In this document: piece after piece, positions 1-8,162 of the stretch
Position numbering within the stretch: position 1 is the first letter of the stretch
Layout: the number at the start of each line of letters is the position of its first letter
From: Pseudoflavonifractor sp. 524-17
GTDB lineage: Bacteria > Bacillota > Clostridia > Oscillospirales > Oscillospiraceae
Assembly: GCF_009935845.1 (NCBI RefSeq)
Contig: NZ_QWEK01000006.1
Span: 1 to 64,000 of the forward strand
Length of the DNA stretch: 64,000 nt
Direction: 5' to 3'
Notes under the pieces: generated by a model
What the model saw: only the letters and a program-made list of their open reading frames with translations
Database searches by the model: none
What the model was told of the DNA's origin: nothing
Position numbers and translations under genes: made by a program

Positions 1-22
1 TCAGCCGTTTGAAACCAAAGTT

Positions 23-220
23 CTATCTTTTGCTGGCCCTACCAGCCCGTTGGGGCGGCGGCATCCATTGCGTTCCCGCACCTCCGCCCCGGAGAATTGT
101 AATCTCTTTTGGGGCCTTGATTCCCAGCCGGGCCGTGGTGCTGGAATCCGGGAACACCTGAATGACGATATCCTCGCCGATGGTCAGGTACTCCCCCTCT
201 TTCATCTGTAAAAACAGCAT
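23..220 (-). CDS. csrA: Carbon storage regulator CsrA
   Basis: A 65-residue protein with the CsrA pattern: residues 8-16 EGEYLTIGE followed by VIQVF and the RNA-binding segment ARLGIKAPKE near residues 30-39. CsrA is a small dimeric RNA-binding protein that occludes ribosome sites, and in clostridia it mostly controls flagellin translation. I start at the ATG at 220 because AAAGGAG lies six bases upstream; the open frame continues upstream to 313 without such a site. The tail after ILRG is glycine- and proline-rich and does not look like a usual CsrA tail, so the end may have drifted. Flagellar partners such as fliW are not in the window. Family assignment is fairly sure; its target here is unknown. 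Confidence 0.75.
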   Translation of the reverse strand: MLFLQMKEGEYLTIGEDIVIQVFPDSSTTARLGIKAPKEITILRGGGAGTQWMPPPQRAGRASKR

Positions 221-270
221 GGCAAACTCCTTTCGCCCGCGGCACTCCTGCACCCGCTGATTTTTCATGG

Positions 271-447
271 TCATAATATTTTGGATACCCTTATGGGCTT
301 CAGATGTGCGCACACATCCTCTCGTTTCCCACTGCTCGGCTTGGAAAACGCTGATTGAAACGGAATTGATTCAGTTACGCTCTGGGCCGTTGTGGGATAG
401 CGCCGGGCTTTGATGGTGGTGAACTGGACTGTCTTTCCCGCCGCCAT
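271..447 (-). CDS. Small hypothetical protein upstream of csrA
   Basis: A 58-residue frame beginning MAAGKTVQFTTIKARRY. It is 50 bases upstream of csrA on the same strand and its ATG is preceded by AAAGGGGGGAG, a strong ribosome site. I do not recognise the family; it is basic and has no membrane segment. The support is the ribosome site, the spacing and the shared strand only. It could be a short protein cotranscribed with csrA, or a chance frame. Confidence 0.35.
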   Translation of the reverse strand: MAAGKTVQFTTIKARRYPTTAQSVTESIPFQSAFSKPSSGKREDVCAHLKPIRVSKIL

Positions 448-570
448 ACCGCTCCCCCCTTTGAGACTTTGCAAAATCGTAACCTTTACAAACTCAAAAT
501 TGCCCCGCAAAAAATTTCTCAGGACCACTTAATTTACCGAATCGTGGGCCGATTATATGGATGTAGGCAA

Positions 571-612
571 GAAAAAAAGCCGGTTTATAAAGGTATACCT
601 TTACAAACCGGC
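571..612 (-). terminator. Rho-independent terminator after the MATE gene
   Basis: A nearly perfect 34-base palindrome (579-612; 17-base arms, one mismatch, no loop) is followed on the minus strand by seven T residues. It lies about 90 bases past the MATE stop. On the plus strand it is also followed by a T/C-rich stretch, so it may work both ways and insulate the csrA side. The rest of 448-701 shows no gene. Confidence 0.75.
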
Positions 613-701
613 TTCTTCTTTATATTGCTCCCCCTATGTTTGACGGTGTGTTATCACTGCCTCTCACAGGGGGAGCATATGTTGTTTTGGCGTTATTCCG
701 T

Positions 702-2057
702 TCAGATGAGGCGGATCTGTTTCCAGCGGCCCCGGGCGAAGCGGACGGTGAAGACGATGGCCCGGACAAACCAGTCCAGGAACATGGCGAACCAGACGGC
801 CAGCAGGCCGATGTCCCAAAAGCGGGCCATCAGGTAGGCGGAGCCGATGCGGAAGACCCACATGGAGCACATGGACACCACCATGGTGAACTTGGCGTCC
901 CCCGCGGCCCGCAGGGCGTTTGGGAGGGAGAAGGACAGGGGCCAGAGGGTGAGCTGAAACAGGGCGGTGAAGCGCAGGATCCGGGCGGCCAGCAGGGCGG
1001 CCTGGTGGGTGAGATTGAAGAAGCCCACCATAAACCCGGCGCCGCCCAGCAGGGCGAGGCTGAGGGTACCCATAGCCAGATAGGTGGCTGTCATAAGCCG
1101 TTTCGTGTAGGAGACTGCCTGATCCGGGTCCCTGGCCCCCATACACTGGCCGACCACGGTGATCAGGGCCAGGCCCATGGAGGTGCCGGGGACGTTGACA
1201 ATGCTGGCCACGCTGTTGGAGATGGCGTCCGCTGCCATAACTGAGGTGCCGAAGCTGGAGATCAGCCGCTGGAGGGTAAGCTTACCCACCTGGAACATAC
1301 CATTTTCCAGGCCGGCGGGGATCCCTACCTGGAGAATACGCCGGACCAGTCCTCCCTGCCGCTCGGGGCGGAAGAGCTGTTGGATATGAACCGGGTGGCG
1401 CTTTTGACAGATGAGGGCCAGCATTACCAGCGCCCCCAGCCCCCGGGAGAACAAAGTGGAGGCCCCCACCCCCTTGGCGCCCCAGCCGCAGATGTAGACC
1501 AGATAGAAATTGCCGCCGATGTTGGCTATGTTCATCACCAGGGAGGTGAACATGGAGACCTTGCTGTTGCCCATGGAGCGGAACAGGGCCGCACCGGTGT
1601 TGTACATGGCCAGAAAGGGGAAGGAGCAGGCGGTAAGCAAAAAGTAGACAAGGGCGCTGTCCATTACATCGGCGTCCACATGGCCGAAGATCAGGGTCAG
1701 GATCTGGGGCCGGAAGGCCAGGGCCAGGAGGGTGAGCAGCAGGGCGATGCCGGTGGACAGATACAGGAGCTGCTTGGCGGCCTTGCAGGCGGTGTCGTTG
1801 TCCCGGCGGCCCAGATACTGGGAGGCGATCACCGCACCCCCGGTGGCCAGGGCGGACAGAACCTGGATGAGCAGCAGGTTGATAGAGTCCACCAGGGCCA
1901 CGCCGGAGACAGCGGCCTCCCCGGCCCGGGTGACCATCATGGTGTCCGCCATGCCGATGGTCATGGCCAGAAGCTGTTCAATGACCAGGGGGATAATGAG
2001 TTGGATCAGCGCGCGGCGGGGGAAAAGGGGGGTAGGCTGAGCAGCACAGTCCTCCAT
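702..2057 (-). CDS. MATE family efflux transporter
   Basis: About 450 residues with twelve predicted membrane segments in two homologous halves, as in MATE (multidrug and toxin extrusion) antiporters of the NorM/DinF type. The first half begins LIQLIIPLVIEQLLA and holds GMADTMMVTRAGEAAVSGVA; the second half repeats the pattern around VGIPAGLENGMFQVGKL. Such proteins export cations or metabolites across the cell membrane using a sodium or proton gradient. I use the ATG at 2057; an in-frame GTG at 2069 is possible but its AGAGGG site is too close. It follows the amidohydrolase gene on the same strand by about 150 bases and may be cotranscribed with it. Substrate unknown. Confidence 0.88.
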   Translation of the reverse strand: MEDCAAQPTPLFPRRALIQLIIPLVIEQLLAMTIGMADTMMVTRAGEAAVSGVALVDSINLLLIQVLSALATGGAVIASQYLGRRDNDTACKAAKQLLYLSTGIALLLTLLALAFRPQILTLIFGHVDADVMDSALVYFLLTACSFPFLAMYNTGAALFRSMGNSKVSMFTSLVMNIANIGGNFYLVYICGWGAKGVGASTLFSRGLGALVMLALICQKRHPVHIQQLFRPERQGGLVRRILQVGIPAGLENGMFQVGKLTLQRLISSFGTSVMAADAISNSVASIVNVPGTSMGLALITVVGQCMGARDPDQAVSYTKRLMTATYLAMGTLSLALLGGAGFMVGFFNLTHQAALLAARILRFTALFQLTLWPLSFSLPNALRAAGDAKFTMVVSMCSMWVFRIGSAYLMARFWDIGLLAVWFAMFLDWFVRAIVFTVRFARGRWKQIRLI

Positions 2058-2204
2058 AGGGGAAATCACGCCCTCTCTGGGAAAGAATCAAGAGACATTG
2101 TACCACGGAGCGGGCCTTTGACAAGGTTCAAAATAGACAAAAAAGGACGGTTGAGGGCAGAAAAATTCAGGGAAGCGGCGCGGAACGGTTTGCAAATGGG
2201 AAAC

Positions 2205-3557
2205 CTACCGGCCCAGATAGCGGCGGACCACAGCGTTTGCCTGGCGGACCGCGTCCTCCTCGCACAGAGCGGTGAGACGCCCCTTCTCCACCACGGGGAC
2301 GCCGTTGACAATGGTATAGTCCACATCCCCCTTCAGCCCCACGGTGGACAGCATGGACTTTGGGTCGAACTGGGCGCCCACCAGGGGGAGACGGTCCAGA
2401 TCCACCAGGAAGAGATCGGCGGCCATGCCGGGGGCCAGGCAGCCGATATCGGACCGGCCCAGCACCTTGGCGGAGCCCCGGGTGGCCATCTTGAGCAGGT
2501 CATAGCCGGTGGGGGCCCGGTGGCTGGCGTGGAGCCGATGGAGGAGATAGGCCACCCGCAGCTCCTCCAGCATGTCGCAGCCGTCGTTGGAGGCGGAGCC
2601 GTCCAGGGCCAGCCCCACGGGGACGCCCTTTTCCAGCATCTCCGGCACCCGGCACACCCCGGAGGACAGCTTCATGTTGGAGGCAGGGCAGTGGGCCACG
2701 CCGGTGCCGGTCTGGGCCAGGAGGTCCAGCTCGCTGTCGTCAAAGTGGATGCCGTGGGCGTACCAGACGTCGGGGCCGATCCAGCCCAGGCTCTCCATGT
2801 AGGCCACAGGGCGCAGTCCGAATTTTTCCAGGGTATAGCGCTCCTCATCCTTGGTCTCGGCCAGGTGGGTGTGCAGGCGCACCCCCAACGAGCGGGCCAG
2901 CTTGGCGCTCTCCCGCATAAGATCGCCGGTGACGGAGAAGGGGGAGCAGGGGGCCAGAGCCACCTGGTGCATGGAGAAGGGACTGCTGTCGTGCCAGGTG
3001 CTGACCAGCCGCTCAGAGTCCGCCATGATGGCGTCAATGCTCTGCACCACGCTGTCCGGGGGCAGGCCGCCGTCCTTCTTGCTCCGGTCCATGGAGCCCC
3101 GGGAGGCGTGGAAGCGCATCCCAAGCTGGTCCGCCGCCCGGAACTGGGCGGCAATCAGGTCCCCCGCCCGCTCGGGGAAGACGTAGTGGTGGTCAAAGCA
3201 GGTGGTGCAGCCGGTCTTCAGCAGCTCCGCCATACCCATGAGGGAGGAGTGATAGACCACCTCCTCGTCCAGCCCCTTCCACACCTCGTAAAGGGCGGTG
3301 AGCCAGGGAAAAAGCTCCATGCGCTGTACCTCCGGCAGGTTGCGGGAAAAGAGCTGATAAAGGTGGTGGTGCGTGTTCACCAGGCCGGGATAGACCGCCA
3401 TACGGCTGGCGTCGATGGTGCGCTCAGCCTCCTGGGCGTCCGGGCCGATGTAGGCGATGGTATTGTCCTGAAGAAGGAGATTAGCCTGCTCCCAGAGGGT
3501 GTCGCTGCCGTCGCAGGAGACAATATACCGGGCGTTTTGAATGAGAAGGGTGGACAT
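2205..3557 (-). CDS. 8-oxoguanine deaminase-like amidohydrolase
   Basis: 450 residues of the metal-dependent amidohydrolase superfamily (AtzA/TrzN/8-oxoguanine deaminase subgroup). Metal and catalytic motifs are NTHHHLYQ (H63, H65), HTHLAET, YAHGIHFDD, HCPASNMKLSSG and LDGSASNDG. The HHYVFPERAGDLIAAQFRA segment resembles characterised 8-oxoguanine deaminases, which hydrolyse 8-oxoguanine to urate and ammonia in the cytosol. The start at 3557 has AAAAGGAG seven bases upstream. The gene diverges from a purine-nucleoside-type ABC transporter, which supports a purine role. Other deaminases of the family (for example hydroxyatrazine or isoxanthopterin deaminase) cannot be excluded from sequence alone. 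Confidence 0.75.
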   Translation of the reverse strand: MSTLLIQNARYIVSCDGSDTLWEQANLLLQDNTIAYIGPDAQEAERTIDASRMAVYPGLVNTHHHLYQLFSRNLPEVQRMELFPWLTALYEVWKGLDEEVVYHSSLMGMAELLKTGCTTCFDHHYVFPERAGDLIAAQFRAADQLGMRFHASRGSMDRSKKDGGLPPDSVVQSIDAIMADSERLVSTWHDSSPFSMHQVALAPCSPFSVTGDLMRESAKLARSLGVRLHTHLAETKDEERYTLEKFGLRPVAYMESLGWIGPDVWYAHGIHFDDSELDLLAQTGTGVAHCPASNMKLSSGVCRVPEMLEKGVPVGLALDGSASNDGCDMLEELRVAYLLHRLHASHRAPTGYDLLKMATRGSAKVLGRSDIGCLAPGMAADLFLVDLDRLPLVGAQFDPKSMLSTVGLKGDVDYTIVNGVPVVEKGRLTALCEEDAVRQANAVVRRYLGR

Positions 3558-3603
3558 AACGGACGCTCCTTTTCAAAATATTTTTTTGACAAAAAACAAA
3601 ATT

Positions 3604-3632
3604 ATAATACACCGCGCCAGGCAAAAGGTCAA
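3604..3632 (-). promoter_or_regulatory. Sigma-A promoter of the amidohydrolase gene
   Basis: On the minus strand TTGACC, a 17-base spacer, then TATTAT, ending about 45 bases before the start codon. An overlapping TATAAT lies three bases further on. The divergent gap 3558-3882 also holds the opposite promoter; I saw no purine riboswitch in it. Confidence 0.6.
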
Positions 3633-3786
3633 CGCAAAGATTGTGCCCGCCGGGAAATTGTGCAGGCCGCCCCCGCCGCTCAAAAGGGGAAACTGTAAAA
3701 AAGGATGACTGCATTACTTTTTTTTAGGCAATATTTGCGCCGTTGTGACGCAGAAAAGTAGAAGTTAGCAAAAATGAAAAAAATGA

Positions 3787-3815
3787 TTCCCAAATGACAG
3801 GAGTTCGTGTATAAT
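3787..3815 (+). promoter_or_regulatory. Promoter of the nucleoside transporter operon
   Basis: TTCCCA, 17-base spacer, perfect TATAAT. It lies about 65 bases before the TTG start of the ATPase gene. Confidence 0.55.
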
Positions 3816-3835
3816 ATACACAGTATTCCCCAGAC

Positions 3836-3857
3836 CGGGACAGACGGCCCTGTCCCG
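3836..3857 (+). other. Leader hairpin
   Basis: CGGGACAG and CTGTCCCG form an eight-base-pair stem with a six-base loop directly after the expected transcription start. No T run follows, so it is not a terminator. It may stabilise the 5' end of the message or be an operator half-site pair. Confidence 0.4.
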
Positions 3858-3882
3858 CGATTAAAGCAGAGGAAGTGATCCC

Positions 3883-5415
3883 TTGGAAGAGTATGTCATT
3901 GAAATGCTGCACATCACGAAGGAATTCCCCGGCATCAAGGCAAACGATGATGTGACGCTTCAGCTCAAGAAGGGCGAGATACACGCCCTTCTCGGCGAGA
4001 ACGGAGCGGGGAAATCCACGCTGATGAGCGTTCTGTTCGGGCTGTACCAGCCAGAGCAGGGGACCATTAAAAAGAACGGACAGGTTGTGGAAATCCGCAA
4101 CCCCAACGACGCCAACGACCTGCACATCGGCATGGTTCACCAGCACTTCAAGCTGGTGGAGGTCTTTTCCGTGCTGGACAATATCATCCTGGGGGTGGAG
4201 CCCTGCAAGGGCGGACTGCTCCAGAAAGCGGAGGCCCGGAAAAAAGTGGTGGAGCTGTCTGAACGGTACGGCTTGAAGGTGGATCCGGACGCCAAGATTG
4301 AGGACATCTCTGTGGGAATGCAGCAGCGGGTGGAGATTTTGAAAATGCTCTACCGGGAAAACGAAATTCTTATTTTTGACGAACCCACTGCCGTACTCAC
4401 CCCCCAGGAGATTGACGAGCTGATGGAGATTATGCGCGGCTTCGCCAAGGAGGGCAAGAGCATTCTGTTCATTACCCATAAGCTCAATGAGATCATGGCG
4501 GTGGCAGACCGGTGTACCATTCTGCGCAAGGGCAAGTATATGGGCACGGTGGACATCAAAAACTCCTCTAAAGAGGAGCTGTCCCGGCGGATGGTGGGCA
4601 GAGACGTGGAATTCGCCGTGCAGAAGGAGGAGTCCAAGCCCGGGGACGTGATTTTGGAGGTAAAGAACGTCACTGTGCCCTCTAAGCTCCACAAAAACAA
4701 CGCGGTGAAAAACGTGTCCTTCCAGGTGCGGGCGGGGGAGATCGTCTGCCTGGCCGGCATTGAGGGCAATGGACAGACCGAGATGATCTACGCCCTCACC
4801 GGCTTGACCAAGCAGAGCGAGGGGTCCTTTCACCTGTGCGGCCAGGATATCAGCCATACCTCTATCCGAAATCGCTCCAAAAGCGGCATGAGCCACATCC
4901 CCGAGGACCGGCACAAGCACGGTCTGGTGCTGGACTATACGCTGGAGCAGAACATGGTGCTCCAGCGCTATTGGGAGCCGGAGTTCCAGCAGGGAGGCTT
5001 TATCAAGTTCGGCGCCGTGCGGCAGTATGCCCAGCGGCTGATCGACCAGTACGACGTGCGCTCCGGCCAGGGGCCGATTACCGCCGCGCGGTCCATGTCC
5101 GGCGGCAACCAGCAAAAGGCCATCATCGCCCGGGAGATCGACAAGGATCCCAAGCTGCTGGTGGCGGTGCAGCCCACCCGCGGGCTGGATGTGGGCGCCA
5201 TTGAGTATATCCATCGTCAGATTGTGGCGGAACGGGACGCAGGCAAGGCAGTGCTCCTGGTTTCCCTGGAGCTGGACGAGGTCATGAACCTGTCCGACCG
5301 CATTCTGGTCATGTACGAGGGAGAGATCGTGGGCGAGTTTGACCCGAAGAAGACCAACGTGCAGGAGCTGGGTCTGTACATGGCCGGCGCCCGGAAGGAG
5401 GGAGCAGAGCAGTGA
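3883..5415 (+). CDS. Nucleoside ABC transporter, double ATPase
   Basis: 510 residues with two fused ABC ATPase domains, as in the sugar/nucleoside importer family (RbsA, NupO/YufO). Domain 1 has Walker [10 protein letters not shown] near residue 40 and the degenerate signature SVGMQQRVE; domain 2 (from about residue 260) has the signature [11 protein letters not shown] and the usual altered Walker [10 protein letters not shown]. It powers import through the two permeases that follow. The start is TTG with GAGG ten bases upstream; the product begins [20 protein letters not shown]. It overlaps the next gene by four bases. Purine nucleosides are the likely substrates, judged from the family and from the divergent deaminase gene. 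No binding lipoprotein (BmpA/NupN type) is encoded beside it. Confidence 0.9.
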   Translation: MEEYVIEMLHITKEFPGIKANDDVTLQLKKGEIHALLGENGAGKSTLMSVLFGLYQPEQGTIKKNGQVVEIRNPNDANDLHIGMVHQHFKLVEVFSVLDNIILGVEPCKGGLLQKAEARKKVVELSERYGLKVDPDAKIEDISVGMQQRVEILKMLYRENEILIFDEPTAVLTPQEIDELMEIMRGFAKEGKSILFITHKLNEIMAVADRCTILRKGKYMGTVDIKNSSKEELSRRMVGRDVEFAVQKEESKPGDVILEVKNVTVPSKLHKNNAVKNVSFQVRAGEIVCLAGIEGNGQTEMIYALTGLTKQSEGSFHLCGQDISHTSIRNRSKSGMSHIPEDRHKHGLVLDYTLEQNMVLQRYWEPEFQQGGFIKFGAVRQYAQRLIDQYDVRSGQGPITAARSMSGGNQQKAIIAREIDKDPKLLVAVQPTRGLDVGAIEYIHRQIVAERDAGKAVLLVSLELDEVMNLSDRILVMYEGEIVGEFDPKKTNVQELGLYMAGARKEGAEQ

Positions 5416-6611
5416 AAAAGAGAAATTCCCTTGCCTCCGGCAGTGTAAGCGCCCTGTTGGCCTCGCTGCTTTGTATTTTAATTGGCCTTGTCATCGGATT
5501 TATCTGTCTGGTGGCCCTGAGCTGGGCCAACGCGGCCAAGACAGGCGGGGATCTGAGCAATGTGCTGGCCAACGCATGGAAGTCGGGCTTCAAGCCCATT
5601 CTGATGGGTGGCTTTTTTATGAAGCCCATCGGCATCGGCCGTGAGATCGCCTCCGCAGCCCCCCTGATTATGACCGGCCTGTCCGTGGGCTTTGCCTTTA
5701 AAACCGGCCTGTTCAACATCGGCGCCGCCGGCCAGTATACCTTGGGCGCCTTTGGCGCACTGTTCTGCGCCATTGTGCTGAAAATGCCCTGGTGGGCCTG
5801 CCTCATCGGCGCCACTCTGTTCGGCGCTGTCTGGGGCGCCATCCCCGGCCTGTTCAAGGCGTATCTGAATATCAACGAGGTTATCACCGCCATTATGTTC
5901 AACTGGATCGGCCTGTACGCGGTGAATACCATCATGTATGGCGGCGGCACCGGCGTGATGTACGACGCCAAGGCCACCAAGACCTGGGCCCTGCGCACTT
6001 CCTACCCAGACGCGGTGATCCCCGATCTGGGGCTGAGCAAGTACTTTATGAACCGCTCTACCACCATCGCCATCTTTTTGGCCGTTGCGGTGGCGGTGCT
6101 GATCTATGTAGTCATCCAGAAGACCACCTTCGGCTACGAGCTGAAGGCCTGCGGCAACAACAAGGAGGCCGCCCGGTACGCCGGCATCAACGAGAAGCGG
6201 AACATTGTCCTTTCCATGGTCATCGCCGGGGCGCTGGCGGGCTTCGGCGCCGGGCTGTACTACCTGTCCGGCGTGGCGGAGTGGTCCCCCATGAACTCCA
6301 CCGCGCTGCCGGGCATCGGCTTTGACGGCATCTCGGTGGCCCTGCTGGCCTCCTCCAACCCCATCGGCATTATCTTCTCCGCGCTGTTTATCTCCCACAT
6401 CAGCACCGGCGGCGGCTTTATGAACGCCAGCGTCTTCCCGCCTGAGATTGCGGATGTGATCTCCGGCATTATTATCTACCTGTGCGCCTTTGCCCTGCTG
6501 TTCCGCGTCGCTCTGGGCCGTCTGTCCGGCAAGCGGGAGAAGGAAAAGGTCAATGTAAACGCGGAGCCTGCCCCAACGGCGGAGGAGAATGGAAAGGAGG
6601 GTGACGCATAA
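5412..6611 (+). CDS. Nucleoside ABC transporter permease 1
   Basis: 399 residues of the BPD_transp_2 family, similar to NupP/YufP. About ten membrane segments; typical stretches are FKTGLFNIGAAGQYTLGAFGA and the coupling region ACGNNKEAARYAGINEKRN. The charged tail after residue 375 is cytoplasmic. The GTG start at 5412 overlaps the ATPase stop (GTGA), and the stop overlaps the ATG of permease 2, so translation is coupled. It forms half of the membrane channel. Note the unusually long periplasm-side insert around residues 180-200. Confidence 0.88.
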   Translation: MKKRNSLASGSVSALLASLLCILIGLVIGFICLVALSWANAAKTGGDLSNVLANAWKSGFKPILMGGFFMKPIGIGREIASAAPLIMTGLSVGFAFKTGLFNIGAAGQYTLGAFGALFCAIVLKMPWWACLIGATLFGAVWGAIPGLFKAYLNINEVITAIMFNWIGLYAVNTIMYGGGTGVMYDAKATKTWALRTSYPDAVIPDLGLSKYFMNRSTTIAIFLAVAVAVLIYVVIQKTTFGYELKACGNNKEAARYAGINEKRNIVLSMVIAGALAGFGAGLYYLSGVAEWSPMNSTALPGIGFDGISVALLASSNPIGIIFSALFISHISTGGGFMNASVFPPEIADVISGIIIYLCAFALLFRVALGRLSGKREKEKVNVNAEPAPTAEENGKEGDA

Positions 6612-7528
6612 TGCTGTTGCTGATCAAATACACCCTGCTGTACACCATGGTTCTGATGCTGGTGGCGCTGGGCGGCATGTTTTCGGAGCACTCCGGCATC
6701 ATCAACATCGCCCTGGAGGGCATTATGGTCATCGGCGGCCTGATGGGCCTGATTGCGGTGAAAATCGCGGCGGCCTCCTTCCCGCCTGTGATGGTGGTGG
6801 TGATCTCTGTCCTGGCGGCGGCCGCGGCCGGCATGGCCTACGCCTGCCTGCTGGCCTTTGCGTCGGTCAATCTGAAGGCGGATCAGACCATCGGCGGCAC
6901 CGCCCTCAACGTGCTGGCCACCGCTGTGGCCATGGTCATTGCCAAGCAGGTCAACGGCAGCCAGTCCGCCAAGCTGGACTACTCCAACGGCCCCTTCCTG
7001 TTCAAGATTGGAAAGCTGGATGTGAGCGTCTTCCTCATTGTGGGCCTGGCTGCGCTGGTGGTGTCCTATGTGGTGCTCTACAAGACCCGCTTCGGCCTGC
7101 GGCTGTGTGCCTGCGGCGAGCATCCCCAGGCGGCGGACTCTGTGGGCATCAACGTATACAAGATGCGCTGGGCCGGCGTGATGATCTCCGGAATCCTGGG
7201 CGGCATCGGCGGCTTTGCCTACATTGTGCCTTCCGTGCAAAGCTGGAACTTTGAGGTGGGCGTGGCCGGCATGGGCTTCCTGGCCCTGGCGGTGATGATC
7301 TTCGGCCAGTGGAAGCCCCACCGGATCTTCCTGGCGGCCATCTTCTTCGCGGTGTTCAAGTCCCTGGCGAACATCGCCGACTCTACCTTCCTGGCCGCAC
7401 TGCACTGGCCCAAGGAGATCTACAACATGATGCCCTTTATCGCCTCTATGGTGATCCTGGCCTTCACGTCCAAAAGCTCCCGGGCGCCGAAGGCGGAGGG
7501 AATTCCCTACGATAAGGGCCAGCGGTAA
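6611..7528 (+). CDS. Nucleoside ABC transporter permease 2
   Basis: 305 residues, BPD_transp_2 family, NupQ/YufQ type. The start region SEHSGIINIALEGIMVIGG and the coupling motif ACGEHPQAADSVGINVYKMR are characteristic. It pairs with permease 1 in the inner membrane. Starts at the ATG in TAATG shared with the previous stop, with GGAGGGTGACG upstream. It is the last gene before a strong terminator at 7548. Confidence 0.88.
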   Translation: MLLLIKYTLLYTMVLMLVALGGMFSEHSGIINIALEGIMVIGGLMGLIAVKIAAASFPPVMVVVISVLAAAAAGMAYACLLAFASVNLKADQTIGGTALNVLATAVAMVIAKQVNGSQSAKLDYSNGPFLFKIGKLDVSVFLIVGLAALVVSYVVLYKTRFGLRLCACGEHPQAADSVGINVYKMRWAGVMISGILGGIGGFAYIVPSVQSWNFEVGVAGMGFLALAVMIFGQWKPHRIFLAAIFFAVFKSLANIADSTFLAALHWPKEIYNMMPFIASMVILAFTSKSSRAPKAEGIPYDKGQR

Positions 7529-7547
7529 AACAGTTTTAGAGGAGAAA

Positions 7548-7586
7548 AAGAGCGGCGCCGTGCAGACGGCGCCGCTCTTGCGTTTT
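7548..7586 (+). terminator. Terminator of the nucleoside transporter operon
   Basis: 14-base arms (7548-7561 and 7566-7579), four-base loop GCAG, followed by GCGTTTT. It lies 20 bases past the permease stop. Confidence 0.8.
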
Positions 7587-7596
7587 ATGTGGGAGT

Positions 7597-7705
7597 ACCT
7601 CCCAGGGGCTTGCCCTGCGCGGGCGGCGTCCGGGGCCCTTTCGGGAAAGGGCCCCGGAACCCCGAAGGGCCAGAGGGGGAAAAATCCCCCCTCTGGACGC
7701 CCCCA
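7597..7705 (+). repeat. Palindromic repeat, copy A
   Basis: About 109 bases made of successive hairpins: GGGGCCCTTTCGGGAAAGGGCCCC, written here only as its core CCCTTTCGGGAAAGGG, and a second with CAGAGGGGG pairing CCCCCTCTG. The reverse complement of 8045-8155 aligns with it over its whole length, with shared landmarks CCCTGCGCGGGC and the UUCGGGAA loop. No open frame of note lies in it. Confidence 0.65.
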
Positions 7706-7793
7706 AGACCACGGACGGGCGGTCTCTGAATTCATCAGACATGAAACAAAGCAGTTGCACCCGCCCGAAAAAAACCAGTGGACAATATTTTTT

Positions 7794-7955
7794 GCCCGCG
7801 TCGTATACAACGCAAAACTTGCCAGCCGCAGCAATTCAAGTACGCTGTCCGACGGACGCCTTTCTGGGTGCAGCGCACCAAGCATCGTGGCGGCCGTCAG
7901 ATCCAGTTCTTGAATCGTTGCGGCTGGCAAGTTTTGCAGTGTATTCGGCGCGGGC
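7794..7955. repeat. 162-base imperfect cruciform element
   Basis: The arms 7794-7840 and 7909-7955 are 47 bases each and pair at about 39 positions (landmarks GCAAAACTTGCCAGCCGC and GCGGCTGGCAAGTTTTGC). Pairing continues inward, and the tip carries a small hairpin GGTGC-AGC-GCACC (7867-7879). It could be a miniature transposable element, a structured RNA or a decayed insertion. It sits between the two inverted copies of the neighbouring repeat. The remainder of the 634-base gap 7529-8162 holds a small hairpin (GGCGCAA/TTGCGCC) near 7996-8014 and no gene. Confidence 0.7.
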
Positions 7956-8044
7956 TTTGCTTTCACGACTGACATAATAAAGGCATCGGGCGCGGGCGCA
8001 ACGACTTTGCGCCTGCCTCTCGCCTAAACATTGAGGCCGCCAGC

Positions 8045-8155
8045 CCGGGGGATTCTCAAGGGGGAATTCCCCCTTGAGCCCTTTGGGTCCAGGGGCCTTT
8101 CGGGAAAGGCCCCTGGCGCGGCCCGCGCAGGGCCGTCCCCGCAGGGGTTCCCTGC
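8045..8155 (-). repeat. Palindromic repeat, copy B (inverted)
   Basis: Contains the hairpins CTCAAGGGGG/CCCCCTTGAG and CCAGGGGCC/GGCCCCTGG. Read on the minus strand it matches copy A (7597-7705), so the two flank the cruciform as a nested inverted pair. It ends eight bases from the typA stop codon. Confidence 0.65.
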
Positions 8156-8162
8156 TTTCGGG

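Noticed and set aside
1380-3698. A 772-codon open frame on the plus strand
   Set aside because: It lies antisense to the MATE and amidohydrolase genes, is Gly/His/Gln-rich without domains, and owes its length to high GC content.
3558-3882. Purine riboswitch in the divergent region
   Set aside because: No three-way junction with the conserved loop motifs was found; a plain hairpin occurs instead.
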